A stretch of DNA of 64,000 nt from NCBI RefSeq assembly GCF_001411475.1, contig NZ_LLWH01000001.1, forward strand, positions 124,001 to 188,000, read 5' to 3'. The stretch is from Pseudomonas endophytica. Lineage in GTDB: Bacteria > Pseudomonadota > Gammaproteobacteria > Pseudomonadales > Pseudomonadaceae. The notes under the pieces were generated by a model. The model was not told the DNA's origin. It saw nothing but the letters and a program-made list of their open reading frames with translations, and did no database searches. Below are positions 55,791-64,000 of the stretch, one piece after another. The position numbers and the translations under genes were made by a program. Numbering within the stretch: the stretch's first letter is position 1; each line of letters begins with the position of its first letter.

Positions 55791-57410
55791 ATGAGCCTGT
55801 CCTTACTAAGCCGTTACGCCTTCTTTGCCATCTGCGTCATTTTCACTCTCGCCAGCCTCCCTTTTCTACATCACGAGTGGTTGTGGCCCTTCACTGCTGT
55901 GACGTTAGTTCTAAGCCTGCTGGGTATTTTCGACTTGCTGCAAAGCCCGCACGCGGTACGGCGTAACTACCCGATTCTGGGCAATATTCGTTATTTGGTT
56001 GAGGCCATTCGCCCGGAAATCCGCCAGTACTTGTTGGAGTCCGACAGTGACGCGCTGCCCTTTTCACGCGCGCAACGCTCGCTGGTGTATTCACGGGCCA
56101 AGAATGAAACAGCCGACAAACCGTTTGGCACGCTGATTGATGTGTACCAACCTGGCTTTGAGTTCATTGGCCACTCCATGCGCCCGGCGCCGCTGACAGC
56201 CCCCAACAGTTTTCGTATCACCATTGGCGGCCCGCAATGCACGCAGCCGTACTCCGCCTCCATTTTTAATATCTCGGCCATGAGTTTTGGATCGCTGAGC
56301 GCCAATGCGATTCGCGCCCTTAATCAGGGCGCTAAGCTCGGTAACTTTGCCCATGACACGGGTGAAGGCAGCATCAGTGCATATCACCGCGAGAACGGCG
56401 GCGATCTGACGTGGGAATTGGGCAGCGGCTACTTTGGCTGTCGCACCTCCGATGGCCGTTTCGACCCAGAGCGTTTTGCTGCCCAGGCGCGTACACCACA
56501 AGTCCGAATGATCGAAATCAAAATGAGCCAAGGTGCCAAGCCGGGTCATGGCGGGATTTTGCCCAAGCATAAAGTCACCCCGGAAATTGCCGAAACCCGT
56601 GGCGTGCCGTTGGGCGAAGACTGCGTTTCACCGTCACGCCACAGTGCCTTCTCAACGCCCATCGAACTGATGCACTTCATCGCGCAGCTGCGTGAGTTAT
56701 CCGGTGGCAAACCGGTTGGCTTCAAGTTCTGTCTGGGCCACCCTTGGGAGTTCATGGGGATCTGCAAAGCCATGCTTGAAACCGGCATCCTCCCCGACTT
56801 CATCGTGATTGACGGCAAGGAAGGCGGCACCGGCGCAGCACCTGTTGAGTTCACCGATCACATCGGCGTGCCGATGCGCGAAGGCTTGTTGTTTGTCCAC
56901 AACACCTTGGTGGGCCTGAATTTGCGGGACAAAATCAAGCTCGGCGCCAGCGGCAAGATCGTCAGTGCTTTTGACATTGCCAGCGTGCTAGCTATCGGCG
57001 CGGACTGGGCAAACTCCGCCCGCGGCTTTATGTTTGCCATCGGCTGTATTCAGTCGCAGAGCTGCCACACCAACAAGTGCCCGACCGGTGTCGCGACCCA
57101 AGACCCATTGCGCCAGCGCGCTTTGGTAGTGCCTGACAAAGCTCAGCGAGTGTTCCAATTCCATCGCAATACGCTTAAGGCGCTGGCCGAAATGCTAGCC
57201 GCGGCAGGTCTGGAACATCCGGCAGAACTCACGGCCAAGCACTTGGTTCGGCGCATGTCAGCGACTGAAATCAAGCTGTTCTCGCAGTTGCACGTATTCC
57301 TCAAGCCCGGTGAGCTGCTCACAGGTGAGGTCAATGGCGAGTTCTATTCGCGCATGTGGCAAATGGCCCGTGCCGACAGCTTTGAACCCAATGAGATCAA
57401 AGCGGCGTAA
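55791..57410 (+). CDS. FMN-binding glutamate synthase-like protein with N-terminal membrane helices
   Basis: A 539-residue protein of the archaeal-type/GltB-domain family. Two hydrophobic helices at about residues 9-26 and 31-48 anchor it; the remainder is an FMN-binding barrel with GSLSANAIRALNQGAKLGNF, GGILPKHKVTPEIAETRG, and DGKEGGTGAAPVEF. The 3Fe-4S cysteines are in IGCIQSQSCHTNKCPTGVA (C-x5-C-x4-C). No amidotransferase domain and no small subunit gene adjoins, so it is not a complete glutamate synthase. ATG 55791 has GGA upstream; a longer frame starts at 55701. Physiological role unknown. Confidence 0.85.
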   Translation: MSLSLLSRYAFFAICVIFTLASLPFLHHEWLWPFTAVTLVLSLLGIFDLLQSPHAVRRNYPILGNIRYLVEAIRPEIRQYLLESDSDALPFSRAQRSLVYSRAKNETADKPFGTLIDVYQPGFEFIGHSMRPAPLTAPNSFRITIGGPQCTQPYSASIFNISAMSFGSLSANAIRALNQGAKLGNFAHDTGEGSISAYHRENGGDLTWELGSGYFGCRTSDGRFDPERFAAQARTPQVRMIEIKMSQGAKPGHGGILPKHKVTPEIAETRGVPLGEDCVSPSRHSAFSTPIELMHFIAQLRELSGGKPVGFKFCLGHPWEFMGICKAMLETGILPDFIVIDGKEGGTGAAPVEFTDHIGVPMREGLLFVHNTLVGLNLRDKIKLGASGKIVSAFDIASVLAIGADWANSARGFMFAIGCIQSQSCHTNKCPTGVATQDPLRQRALVVPDKAQRVFQFHRNTLKALAEMLAAAGLEHPAELTAKHLVRRMSATEIKLFSQLHVFLKPGELLTGEVNGEFYSRMWQMARADSFEPNEIKAA

Positions 57411-57550
57411 CAAATAGAGACATTCGGCACTACCCGATCTTTGCAATTGCCCCTCAATACCCTCACCCTGCGGGCCGTCGATAGATGGCCCGCACGTTTA
57501 GACTGCGCCCACTAACATTCATTAAACCTCTGTGTTGAGTACTTGTTGTC

Positions 57551-58666
57551 ATGCTTAACGGTCGCGATCTGCGCGTCGACTTCTTTCGAGGTCTGGCGTT
57601 GATCTTTATTTTCTGGGACCACATCCCGCACAACCCGCTAGCAGCACTGACCGTGCGTAATTTCGGTTTCAGTGATGCAGCCGAAATTTTTGTATTTTTG
57701 GCCGGTTATGCCGCCGTGCTGGCCTACGGCAAGATCGCCCGGCGCGATGGTTTTATGATCGCCAGCATCAAAATCTGGCGCCGTGCCTGGGTGCTGTATG
57801 TCGTGCATATCTTTTTGCTCGCCGTGCTGATGGGCATTGTGTTCTACGCCAACAGTCACGTTGAAACCCGAGATCTGGTGCAAGACATGGGTTTGCAATA
57901 CTTCTTGAGCAACCCGCAACAAGCACTGACTGACGAGTTATTGCTGCGCTTCAAACCCAACCTGATGGACCCGCTGCCGCTCTACATCGTGTTGCTGATG
58001 GGTTTACCGCTGGTGCTGCCGATGCTGCTGCGCAAAGCGCGCTACGTGGTGGCTGTGTCACTGGCGCTGTATTTAATGGCGCCGTACTGGAATCTGGCGT
58101 CGCAAGAAGGCGGCGTCTGGTTTTTCAACCCGGTGGCTTGGCAGTTCCTGTTTATCCTCGGCGGCGCACTGGCGCTGCACAGCCAAGCTAACCCGGCTAT
58201 CAACCCTCGGCCTCTAAACCGTCAACCGTTGTTCTTGGGTGCTGTGGTGTATCTGTTAGTGACCGGCCTAGTGGCGGTGTCTTGGAAATGGCCGCCACTG
58301 CACGATGCCCTTATCCCGCAAGCGCTGGGTGAGCAGATATACCCGATCAGCAAGACCAACCTGTCGCCGCTGCGCTTGCTGCACTTTTTGGCCCTGGTGT
58401 ACGTGGTTGCCAAACTCGTTCCACACAGCCAGTGGCTAAACCAGTGGGTTGCCCAGCAGTTGTGCCGAATGGGCCGTTACTCGCTGGAGGTGTTTTGCTT
58501 GGGTGTCATTCTTGCCCCGCTGGCAGACATGCTCAACGCATTGGGGGACGATGCGTGGCCAGTCCAAGTGTTCAGTGCGGTGTCAGGCGTAGGCGTCATG
58601 GCGCTGCTGGCCCTATGGTTGGACTGGAACAAACGATTGGGGCTACCGCCTTCAGCCATGAAGTAG
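57551..58666 (+). CDS. opgC: OpgC family membrane acyltransferase
   Basis: A 371-residue inner-membrane protein with about ten hydrophobic helices. Its start (GRDLRVDFFRGLALIFIFWDH) carries the family Arg-Asp and His signature of OpgC/acyltransferase-3 proteins. In enterobacteria OpgC adds succinyl groups to osmoregulated periplasmic glucans. No opgG/opgH gene is nearby, and many Pseudomonas OpgC proteins have an unassigned substrate, so the symbol marks the family. It is preceded by 140 bp without a gene. Confidence 0.82.
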   Translation: MLNGRDLRVDFFRGLALIFIFWDHIPHNPLAALTVRNFGFSDAAEIFVFLAGYAAVLAYGKIARRDGFMIASIKIWRRAWVLYVVHIFLLAVLMGIVFYANSHVETRDLVQDMGLQYFLSNPQQALTDELLLRFKPNLMDPLPLYIVLLMGLPLVLPMLLRKARYVVAVSLALYLMAPYWNLASQEGGVWFFNPVAWQFLFILGGALALHSQANPAINPRPLNRQPLFLGAVVYLLVTGLVAVSWKWPPLHDALIPQALGEQIYPISKTNLSPLRLLHFLALVYVVAKLVPHSQWLNQWVAQQLCRMGRYSLEVFCLGVILAPLADMLNALGDDAWPVQVFSAVSGVGVMALLALWLDWNKRLGLPPSAMK

Positions 58667-58724
58667 CACGATCAGTCCTTTGAAGATGAGAACCATTACC
58701 GTTCGTCAATTCTATTTGCGCGTT

Positions 58725-58742
58725 CTTAAGATATATCTTAAG
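58725..58742 (+). promoter_or_regulatory. 18-bp perfect palindrome at the yqjI-yqjH operon promoter
   Basis: CTTAAGATATATCTTAAG is a perfect inverted repeat 31 bp before the PadR-type regulator gene. PadR/YqjI proteins bind AT-rich inverted repeats at their own promoters, so this is the likely operator. Confidence 0.75.
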
Positions 58743-58773
58743 TTACTTCGCACAAACACAGAGGACGAAGACA

Positions 58774-59349
58774 ATGAGAGAGCATCACCATCCCCCCCGT
58801 GACCACAGTGTGGGTCAAGACGGCTTTGAGAAACGTGCCGGGCAACGCGGCGGGCGCGGCCCACGCGTATTTGCCCCCGGCGATCTGAAATTACTGCTGC
58901 TGGCCCTGATTGCCGAGCAGCCTTGCCACGGCTATGACCTGATCCGCCAGATTGAAGGCATGTTCGATGGCGCTTACAGCCCGAGCCCAGGCGTGATCTA
59001 CCCGACCCTGACTTTTCTTGAAGAAAGCGAGCTGATTGAAGGCGACGCCGCGGGCGGTAAAAAACGCTACAACGTGACTGAAGTCGGTCGCCAGTCATTG
59101 CTTGATCAAGCCATCGCCCTGGACGGCGTGCGGATGCGTATTGATGTCAGCAAGCGCTCGTTGCGCGGCCATGATCGCCCTGCCGAAATTCACGAGGCCG
59201 TGCACAACTTGCGCCACGCCTTGCAAATGCACCACGGACGCTGGAACCCGACTGAGATTGCTCGGGTACGGGACCTGCTCAATAACACCGCCAAAGCCAT
59301 CGTCGATGGACCTGTCACTGCCCAGTCTGCGCAGGAGAACGCTGAATGA
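58774..59349 (+). CDS. yqjI: PadR-family metal-sensing repressor, YqjI/NfeR-like
   Basis: A 191-residue regulator. A His-rich N-terminal extension (REHHHPPRDHS) and a Gly/Arg-rich linker precede a PadR winged helix: GDLKLLLLALIAEQPCHGYD, SPSPGVIYPTLTFLEESELI and the wing GGKKRYNVTE. This is the layout of E. coli YqjI, a nickel/iron-responsive repressor of the ferric reductase gene yqjH. Here the reductase gene directly follows in the same direction with a 4-bp overlap, rather than being divergent. A perfect palindrome lies upstream. GAGGACGAAGACA precedes the ATG. Confidence 0.85.
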   Translation: MREHHHPPRDHSVGQDGFEKRAGQRGGRGPRVFAPGDLKLLLLALIAEQPCHGYDLIRQIEGMFDGAYSPSPGVIYPTLTFLEESELIEGDAAGGKKRYNVTEVGRQSLLDQAIALDGVRMRIDVSKRSLRGHDRPAEIHEAVHNLRHALQMHHGRWNPTEIARVRDLLNNTAKAIVDGPVTAQSAQENAE

Positions 59350-60131
59350 ATACTGCTAACCCGCTTACCATTCATCGCGTCATGCATGAAATAAAACGTC
59401 GAAAACTGCAGGTACTGCGCGTGGTCGATTTGACCCCGCGCATGCGCCGCATCACGGTTGGGGGGCCTGAGTTGGCCGGTTTTATCAGCCTAGGCAGCGA
59501 CGATCACGTAAAGCTGTTTTTCCCGCAGACCGCTGAGCAACACACCGCGCTGAATAATCTGGAGCTGAGCGCGGGCGTCAAAAACAAAGTCATGCCGCCC
59601 ATGCGCGACTACACCCCGCGCCGCTATGACCTGAGCACCCACGAGCTGGATCTGGATTTTGTATTACACGGCGACGGCCCTGCCTCTACGTGGGCTGCAC
59701 AGGTGCAACCGGGTCAGCACCTGCACATCGGCGGCCCACGCGGCTCGATGATCGTGCCGGACATTTTTGACAGCTATCTGTTGATCGGCGACGAAACCGC
59801 CTTACCAGCGATTGCCCGCCGCCTAGAAGAACTGCCAGCCAATCGCCGCGCGTTGGTGGTGATTGAAGTTGAAAACGAGCAGGAACAACAGCCGCTGAAA
59901 AGCGCAGCGTCGATTGAAGTCATTTGGGTACACCGCGATGCGCCAGCAGGCAATTTGCTGAGTACCGTTGAAGGGCTGAACATCCCAAGCGGCGAGCTGT
60001 ATACATGGGTCGCCACCGAAAGCGCGCTGTCACGCAAAGTGCGCCGCGTCTTGCTCGACACCCACGGCTTGAATGAAGAGTTCGTTAAAGCCGTGGGCTA
60101 CTGGCGCTTGGATGACAGCGCAGAAGAGTAA
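59346..60131 (+). CDS. yqjH: Siderophore-interacting protein/ferric reductase, YqjH/ViuB-like
   Basis: A 261-residue FAD-binding oxidoreductase. The FAD motif is MRDYTPRRYDLST, followed by LDFVLHGDGPASTWA and the NADPH-side GDETALPAI and Trp-rich C-terminus GYWRL. YqjH/ViuB proteins reduce ferric siderophores or ferric dicitrate in the cytosol. It is translationally coupled to the PadR regulator (ATGA), which should keep it repressed when metal is bound. Confidence 0.9.
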   Translation: MNTANPLTIHRVMHEIKRRKLQVLRVVDLTPRMRRITVGGPELAGFISLGSDDHVKLFFPQTAEQHTALNNLELSAGVKNKVMPPMRDYTPRRYDLSTHELDLDFVLHGDGPASTWAAQVQPGQHLHIGGPRGSMIVPDIFDSYLLIGDETALPAIARRLEELPANRRALVVIEVENEQEQQPLKSAASIEVIWVHRDAPAGNLLSTVEGLNIPSGELYTWVATESALSRKVRRVLLDTHGLNEEFVKAVGYWRLDDSAEE

Positions 60132-60154
60132 GGCCCCTACACGCCCTAAAACGC

Positions 60155-60220
60155 GTAGGAACTGCCGCAGGCTGCGATCTTTTGATTGTTAAAGATCGCA
60201 GCCTGCGGCAGCTCCTACAG
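60155..60220. repeat. Dispersed palindromic repeat, copy 8
   Basis: GTAGGAACTGCCGCAGGCTGCGATCTT ... AAGATCGCAGCCTGCGGCAGCTCCTAC; near-perfect over 27 bp per arm. It follows yqjH by 23 bp, between convergent genes. Confidence 0.9.
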
Positions 60221-60294
60221 ACAACCCACAAAAAGCGGGTTGCGCGGCTTTTGATCTGGCTTTTAAGCGCCCCCTTAAACCGCGCAGGCCAAAG

Positions 60295-60942
60295 TTAGCC
60301 GCGACGCAGGTTGGCTCCACGCCAGCGGTCAATCCCCACCAGCACTAGCGCCACCGCGATAAACCCCGCCAAAACCCCTAAAGCATTCACAAACGTCTGC
60401 GCGTACCCGAGCTTGTTCACGTCAATAAACGGATAGGCGTACATGCCCAGTAGATGCCCACGCAACAAGAAGTAGGCGAAATACACAATCGGGTAAAGCG
60501 CCCATAGCCCAACGTGGCTTAGGCGCAACGTACCTTTGGGCACGTATAACCACCAATACAACGTGAACAACACGGGCATGACATCGTGCAGCAGTTCATT
60601 GGACAACCATCGCAGCCCCTGTGGTTGCCACAAGTTACGCAACAACAGGCTGTAAGCCACCCCCACCACGATGATGCTCACCGTAATACCGCTCGTGACC
60701 CACGGCTGTAGGAAAAAACGCCTGCCTGTTGAGTCGTGCCTTTTGGCGGCATAGGTGAGTACGGTGGCGGCCAAGGTATTGGTCAGCACGGTAAAAAAGC
60801 TGAAGTAATTCACCAACCCGCCCAACAGGCTCGCGCCCGATGTCCAGCGGGCGATCAGCACCATGTCCAACTGAATGACCAGCCCGCTCCAGCCGAGTAG
60901 GGCCATCAACGCGAACAGACGGTGTTTGTGCACTGCACTCAT
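60295..60942 (-). CDS. Pr6Pr family membrane protein
   Basis: A 215-residue integral membrane protein with about six helices. NYFSFFTVLTNTLAATVLT and LLHDVMPVLFTLYWWLYVPKG, then YFLLRGHLLGMYAYPFIDV, are hallmarks of the Pr6Pr (FAR-17a/AIG1-like) family. Function is not established. It lies 7 bp downstream of the VF530-type gene on the same strand. Confidence 0.86.
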   Translation of the reverse strand: MSAVHKHRLFALMALLGWSGLVIQLDMVLIARWTSGASLLGGLVNYFSFFTVLTNTLAATVLTYAAKRHDSTGRRFFLQPWVTSGITVSIIVVGVAYSLLLRNLWQPQGLRWLSNELLHDVMPVLFTLYWWLYVPKGTLRLSHVGLWALYPIVYFAYFLLRGHLLGMYAYPFIDVNKLGYAQTFVNALGVLAGFIAVALVLVGIDRWRGANLRRG

Positions 60943-60949
60943 AGGCGGA

Positions 60950-61180
60950 TCAAATCTCGCGCTTGGTGCGGGCGTATTTTACGTAAAGCTTTTCGACTTT
61001 CTCCCGCGCCCATGGTGTTTTACGCAAAAACGTGAGGCTCGACTTGATGCTCGGATCGCTTTTGAAACAACGAATATCAATGCGTTCGGCCAAGCCTTCC
61101 CATTCGTAATGCGCCACCAGCGCGATAAGAATCTGTTCCAGCGTTACGCCGTGCAAAGGGTTGTTGTTGGGTTCAGTCAT
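60950..61180 (-). CDS. VF530 family DNA-binding protein
   Basis: A 76-residue protein of the VF530/DUF2132 family: [40 protein letters not shown] and TPWAREKVE are its conserved blocks. A structure of the founding member suggested DNA binding; no cellular role is known to me. It is transcribed with the Pr6Pr gene. Confidence 0.9.
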   Translation of the reverse strand: MTEPNNNPLHGVTLEQILIALVAHYEWEGLAERIDIRCFKSDPSIKSSLTFLRKTPWAREKVEKLYVKYARTKREI

Positions 61181-61329
61181 GCCGAGCCTTTAAGCAGAAG
61201 TAGGAAAGCCGCGTACCTTAGGGGCTGTCCCCAATTCATTGCAAGCCACGTCGCGCGGTCAGGGAGCCGGTACTGTGTAGGTGAGGCAAAACGGCTATCG
61301 AAAAAGTTCCGCTTGGCGCGATTAAAAGA

Positions 61330-61348
61330 GATGTTATATTGTAACAAC
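61330..61348 (+). promoter_or_regulatory. Zur box upstream of the TonB-dependent receptor
   Basis: GATGTTATATTGTAACAAC matches the Zur consensus (ATGTTATAATATAACAT) with few changes, and lies 60 bp before the receptor start. It predicts zinc repression. Confidence 0.85.
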
Positions 61349-61407
61349 CCAAGTCATTATCTAGAGCGCTTAGCGCCACGCTTTCATCCCTCTGCCAAGG
61401 AACCGCA

Positions 61408-63447
61408 ATGTCCTCCCCTGCTCTGCCACGCCAACTGCGAAGCTTGCGTTTGACCCCGCTCGCCACGGCCCTGCTTATCGCTTCACCGGTCTACGCTCTG
61501 GAACTGCAACCGCAGGTCATCACCGGCAACCCGCTAGGCAACAGCCAGTTGGCATCGCCTACGACCGTTTTAGAAGGCGACAACTTGACCTTTCAGCAAC
61601 AAGGTAGCTTGGGTGAAACCCTGAACAAGCAGCCGGGTGTGTCCTCGTCTTACTTTGGCCCAGGCGCCAGTCGCCCGATTATTCGTGGCCTAGACGGCGA
61701 CCGGATTCGTATTTTGCGCAACGGCGTGGGCGCGTTAGACGCCTCTTCACTGTCTTACGACCACGCGGTGCCACTGGACCCAGTCAACGTTGAGCGGGTC
61801 GAAATCGTACGCGGCCCGGCAGCCCTGCTGTACGGCGGCAATGCCATCGGCGGCGTGGTCAATACGTTTGATAACCGCATCCCGACTGAAGCCATCAATG
61901 GCATTCAAGGTGCAGGTGAGTTGCGCTATGGCGGTGCGGATACCACGCGCAGCAGCGCAGGCAAACTGGAAGCCGGTGACGGCACGTTCGCCTTGCACCT
62001 AGACGCCAACGCCCGCGAATTCAACGACCTGAAAATCCCCGGTTACGCGCGCAACCGCCATGCGCCTGAGGGCGAAGACGACGGCGATCAAAAGAAAGGT
62101 CGCTTGCGTAACAGTAATGGCCGTCAAGATGGCGGCGCAGTGGGCGGCTCTTATACCTGGGACGATGGCTACGCGGGTATCTCCTACAGTAATTACGACG
62201 CTAACTACGGCTCACCCGCCGAAGAAGACGTACGCATCCGCATGAAACAGGATCACTACGCTTTCGCCTCAGAACTACGCAACCTGCAAGGGCCGTTCAG
62301 CTCCCTCAAGCTGAACGCCGGTTACACCGACTACGAACACCGCGAAATCGAAGACGGCGAAGTCGGCACAATCTTCAAAAATAAAGGCTACGAAGCACGC
62401 GTTGAAGCCCGTCATGTGCCGATTGGCCCGCTGAACGGCGTTATTGGCGCTCAGGTGAACCGCAATGAGTTCTCGGCCTTGGGCGAAGAAGCCTTTGTGC
62501 CGCAGACCGACACCACCAGCGGCGCGCTGTTTGTACTTGAGGAGTTGCAAGCCACTGACCGCCTCACACTCAGCCTAGGCGGGCGCTTGGAACATACCGT
62601 GGTCGACCCAGATGCCAAGGGTAATGATCGCTTCGCCGTGGCCGACAGCGCCAAGCGGTTCACTGCGGGCAGTTTGTCTTCTGGCGCAGTCTTTACCCTG
62701 ACGCCGATCTGGTCGTTGGCCGCAACGCTGGGCTACACCGAACGCGCACCGACCTTTTACGAGCTGTATGCCAATGGCGCGCACGTCGCCACCGGCACAT
62801 ATGAGCTGGGCAACCCTAATCTGTCCAAAGAAAAAGCCGTCTCCAGCGACTTGGCATTGCGCTTTGACAATGGCCCCCACAACGGCAGCGTCGGCGTGTT
62901 CTACAGCCATTTCTCCAACTACATCGGCTTGCTCGGCACCGGCCGCACCTTGAATGACGAGGGCGAGCCAGACGCAGATGGCATCCCGGAGTACAGCTAC
63001 TCCGGCGTCCGCGCACGTTTCACTGGGTTTGAAGCCAAGGATCACTGGAAACTCGGCGAAGGGGCTTACGGCAAGTTCGCACTTGAGCTGTCAGGCGATT
63101 ACACCCGCGCCACCAACCTCGACACCGGCGAAGCGCTGCCACGGATTGCGCCATTACGCCTGAGCAGCGGTTTGCTGTGGGAACTTGATCGTTGGCAAGC
63201 ACGGGTTGATGTTGAACACGCCAGCAACCAAGGGCGTGTGCCGGACAACGAGTCGGGCACTGAGGGTTACACCACGCTGGGCGCCAGCGCCGGTTACACC
63301 TTTAATGTGGGTGGCAGCCAATGGCTGGCCTTTGTTAAGGGCGACAACCTGACCAACCAAACCGTGCGTTATGCCAGCTCGATCCTGCGCGATATCGCCC
63401 CAGCGCCGGGTCGCGGGGTTGAGGTCGGCTTGCGTACCACGTTCTAA
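61408..63447 (+). CDS. znuD: Zinc-repressed TonB-dependent receptor (ZnuD-like)
   Basis: A 679-residue outer-membrane receptor. A signal peptide ends near residue 31 (ATALLIASPVYA), followed by a plug domain (GSLGETLNKQPGVSSSYFGPG, RPIIRGLDGDRIRIL, VERVEIVRGPAALLYGGNAIGG) and a 22-strand barrel ending in Phe (VGLRTTF). A loop near residues 217-235 is rich in His, Asp and Glu (RHAPEGEDDGDQKKG), as in ZnuD-type zinc receptors. The Zur box upstream supports zinc rather than siderophore uptake. A dispersed repeat with a T-run follows and could end the transcript. Confidence 0.9.
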   Translation: MSSPALPRQLRSLRLTPLATALLIASPVYALELQPQVITGNPLGNSQLASPTTVLEGDNLTFQQQGSLGETLNKQPGVSSSYFGPGASRPIIRGLDGDRIRILRNGVGALDASSLSYDHAVPLDPVNVERVEIVRGPAALLYGGNAIGGVVNTFDNRIPTEAINGIQGAGELRYGGADTTRSSAGKLEAGDGTFALHLDANAREFNDLKIPGYARNRHAPEGEDDGDQKKGRLRNSNGRQDGGAVGGSYTWDDGYAGISYSNYDANYGSPAEEDVRIRMKQDHYAFASELRNLQGPFSSLKLNAGYTDYEHREIEDGEVGTIFKNKGYEARVEARHVPIGPLNGVIGAQVNRNEFSALGEEAFVPQTDTTSGALFVLEELQATDRLTLSLGGRLEHTVVDPDAKGNDRFAVADSAKRFTAGSLSSGAVFTLTPIWSLAATLGYTERAPTFYELYANGAHVATGTYELGNPNLSKEKAVSSDLALRFDNGPHNGSVGVFYSHFSNYIGLLGTGRTLNDEGEPDADGIPEYSYSGVRARFTGFEAKDHWKLGEGAYGKFALELSGDYTRATNLDTGEALPRIAPLRLSSGLLWELDRWQARVDVEHASNQGRVPDNESGTEGYTTLGASAGYTFNVGGSQWLAFVKGDNLTNQTVRYASSILRDIAPAPGRGVEVGLRTTF

Positions 63448-63530
63448 CCCACACCCTACTCACTGCGCATAATGATCTGCGCCCAAAATGTTGGACATTC
63501 GTCCACTTTTAGGGCACAGATCACAACCGC

Positions 63531-63604
63531 GTAGGAGCTGCCGAGGCACGAAGGCTGCGATCTTTTGATCTTTAAAAGCTCGCAGCCTGCGGCAGTTCCT
63601 ACAG
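63531..63604. repeat. Dispersed palindromic repeat, copy 9, with terminator-like tail
   Basis: GTAGGAGCTGCCGAGGCACGAAGGCTGCGATCTT and its counterpart AAAGCTCGCAGCCTGCGGCAGTTCCTACAG, followed directly by TTTTTT. It lies 84 bp after the receptor gene and could act as its terminator. Confidence 0.85.
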
Positions 63605-63733
63605 TTTTTTACCCCCCCGCATTTACCCTCAAACAGCGTCGAACGTGTGGCAAAAGGCCCCTGAGACGAACCGTCGCAGCGCACTGTTACAGATTCCGAA
63701 AAGATCCATGTCGATTAAAGTGCTGTTTCTAAA

Positions 63734-63774
63734 CGTTTCAGCGCTTTATCATTTCCGCATTAAGAGCTGAAACG
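63734..63774 (+). promoter_or_regulatory. Spaced inverted repeat upstream of the last gene
   Basis: CGTTTCAGC (63734-63742) and GCTGAAACG (63766-63774) are perfect inverted copies 23 bp apart, about 98 bp before the ATG at 63872. They could be an operator for the exported protein. The gap 63448-63871 otherwise holds repeat copy 9 and no gene that I see. Confidence 0.35.
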
Positions 63775-63871
63775 CTTCACCCAGCCCTTTGATTTCTAAG
63801 GTGTGAGTCCTGCCTGCAAAGACAGCGCTACCCCTATCACTGCCCTTCCAAAAAGACCTTCATCTCGACCT

Positions 63872-64000
63872 ATGTCCACATTTCTGACTTTGCGCAAAGA
63901 CCGCGCGCTATTACCCATGGCCGGGCGAAAAGCCCTGACCTTGATTGGTGGTATTTCTGCCTTGGGTTTTGCCAGTGCCATACAAGCCGCTCCGGCTTTC
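63872..64000 (+). CDS. Start of an exported protein, cut by the window end
   Basis: The first 43 codons are visible. They encode basic residues (TLRKDRALLPMAGRKA), a hydrophobic stretch (LTLIGGISALGFASA) and an AxA site (IQAAPAF), a convincing signal peptide. The part after cleavage is not in the window, so the product cannot be named. The ribosome site is weak. Confidence 0.55.
   Translation, partial: MSTFLTLRKDRALLPMAGRKALTLIGGISALGFASAIQAAPAF

Overview
The window is a chromosomal segment of a fluorescent-lineage Pseudomonas (Gammaproteobacteria). This rests on quiP next to a YchJ/SEC-C group, the housekeeping order dcd-apbC-metG-rnfB-nth and argG-motY-pyrC-rnt-prx-bfd-bfr-grxD-argF, a glpFKRD regulon, an aatJQMP-aauSR acidic amino acid block, and many copies of one Pseudomonas-type palindromic intergenic repeat (arms GTAGGAGC...GCTCCTAC around GATCTTTTGATC). 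Reduction of the rnf cluster to a lone rnfB, and the aat block lying beside glpD, fit the putida/fluorescens side of the genus better than P. aeruginosa. This is inferred from remembered gene orders; no search was run.

Layout. 1-4.1 kb: end of a conserved protein, two SEC-C proteins, a LEA-type lipoprotein and the AHL acylase quiP. 4.4-8.5 kb: a basic-amino-acid/opine type ABC transporter operon that includes a zinc aspartoacylase-like hydrolase, with a terminator-like hairpin after the binding-protein gene. 8.6-15.7 kb: dcd, a cold-shock gene, apbC, metG, orphan rnfB, nth and a PA3496-type gene. 15.7-18.5 kb: a MITE-like element, a NarL-type response regulator and an AT-rich island with one membrane protein of unknown function. 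18.6-27.5 kb: argG, motY, pyrC, rnt, peroxiredoxin, bfd, bfr, grxD, argF and an ABC ATPase; both arg genes have ArgR-type operators. 27.5-33.6 kb: ybaK and the glycerol regulon. 33.7-40.9 kb: glutamate/aspartate uptake with its two-component regulators, then glpM.

40.95-51.1 kb is the most unusual part. An arginase-fold protein with a paired SMR-type transporter is followed, after an opposite-strand mipA/ompV gene, by a tightly overlapping run: HAD phosphatase, class III aminotransferase, alpha/beta hydrolase, FemAB/GNAT-like transferase, sensor kinase and NtrC-type regulator. Both gene groups start with good sigma-54 (-24/-12) promoters, and the second also has a palindromic upstream site, so the terminal regulator is a natural candidate activator. 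The content suggests production, acylation and export of a small amine, but the product is unknown to me.

51.2-64 kb: metE/metR, GNAT and Nudix genes, an orphan FMN glutamate-synthase-like protein, an OpgC-type membrane acyltransferase, a metal-sensing PadR regulator (YqjI-like) in one operon with a ferric-siderophore reductase (YqjH-like), two small genes, a Zur-box-preceded TonB receptor (ZnuD-like) and the start of an exported protein cut by the window edge. I saw no rRNA or tRNA gene, CRISPR array, prophage or intact insertion sequence.
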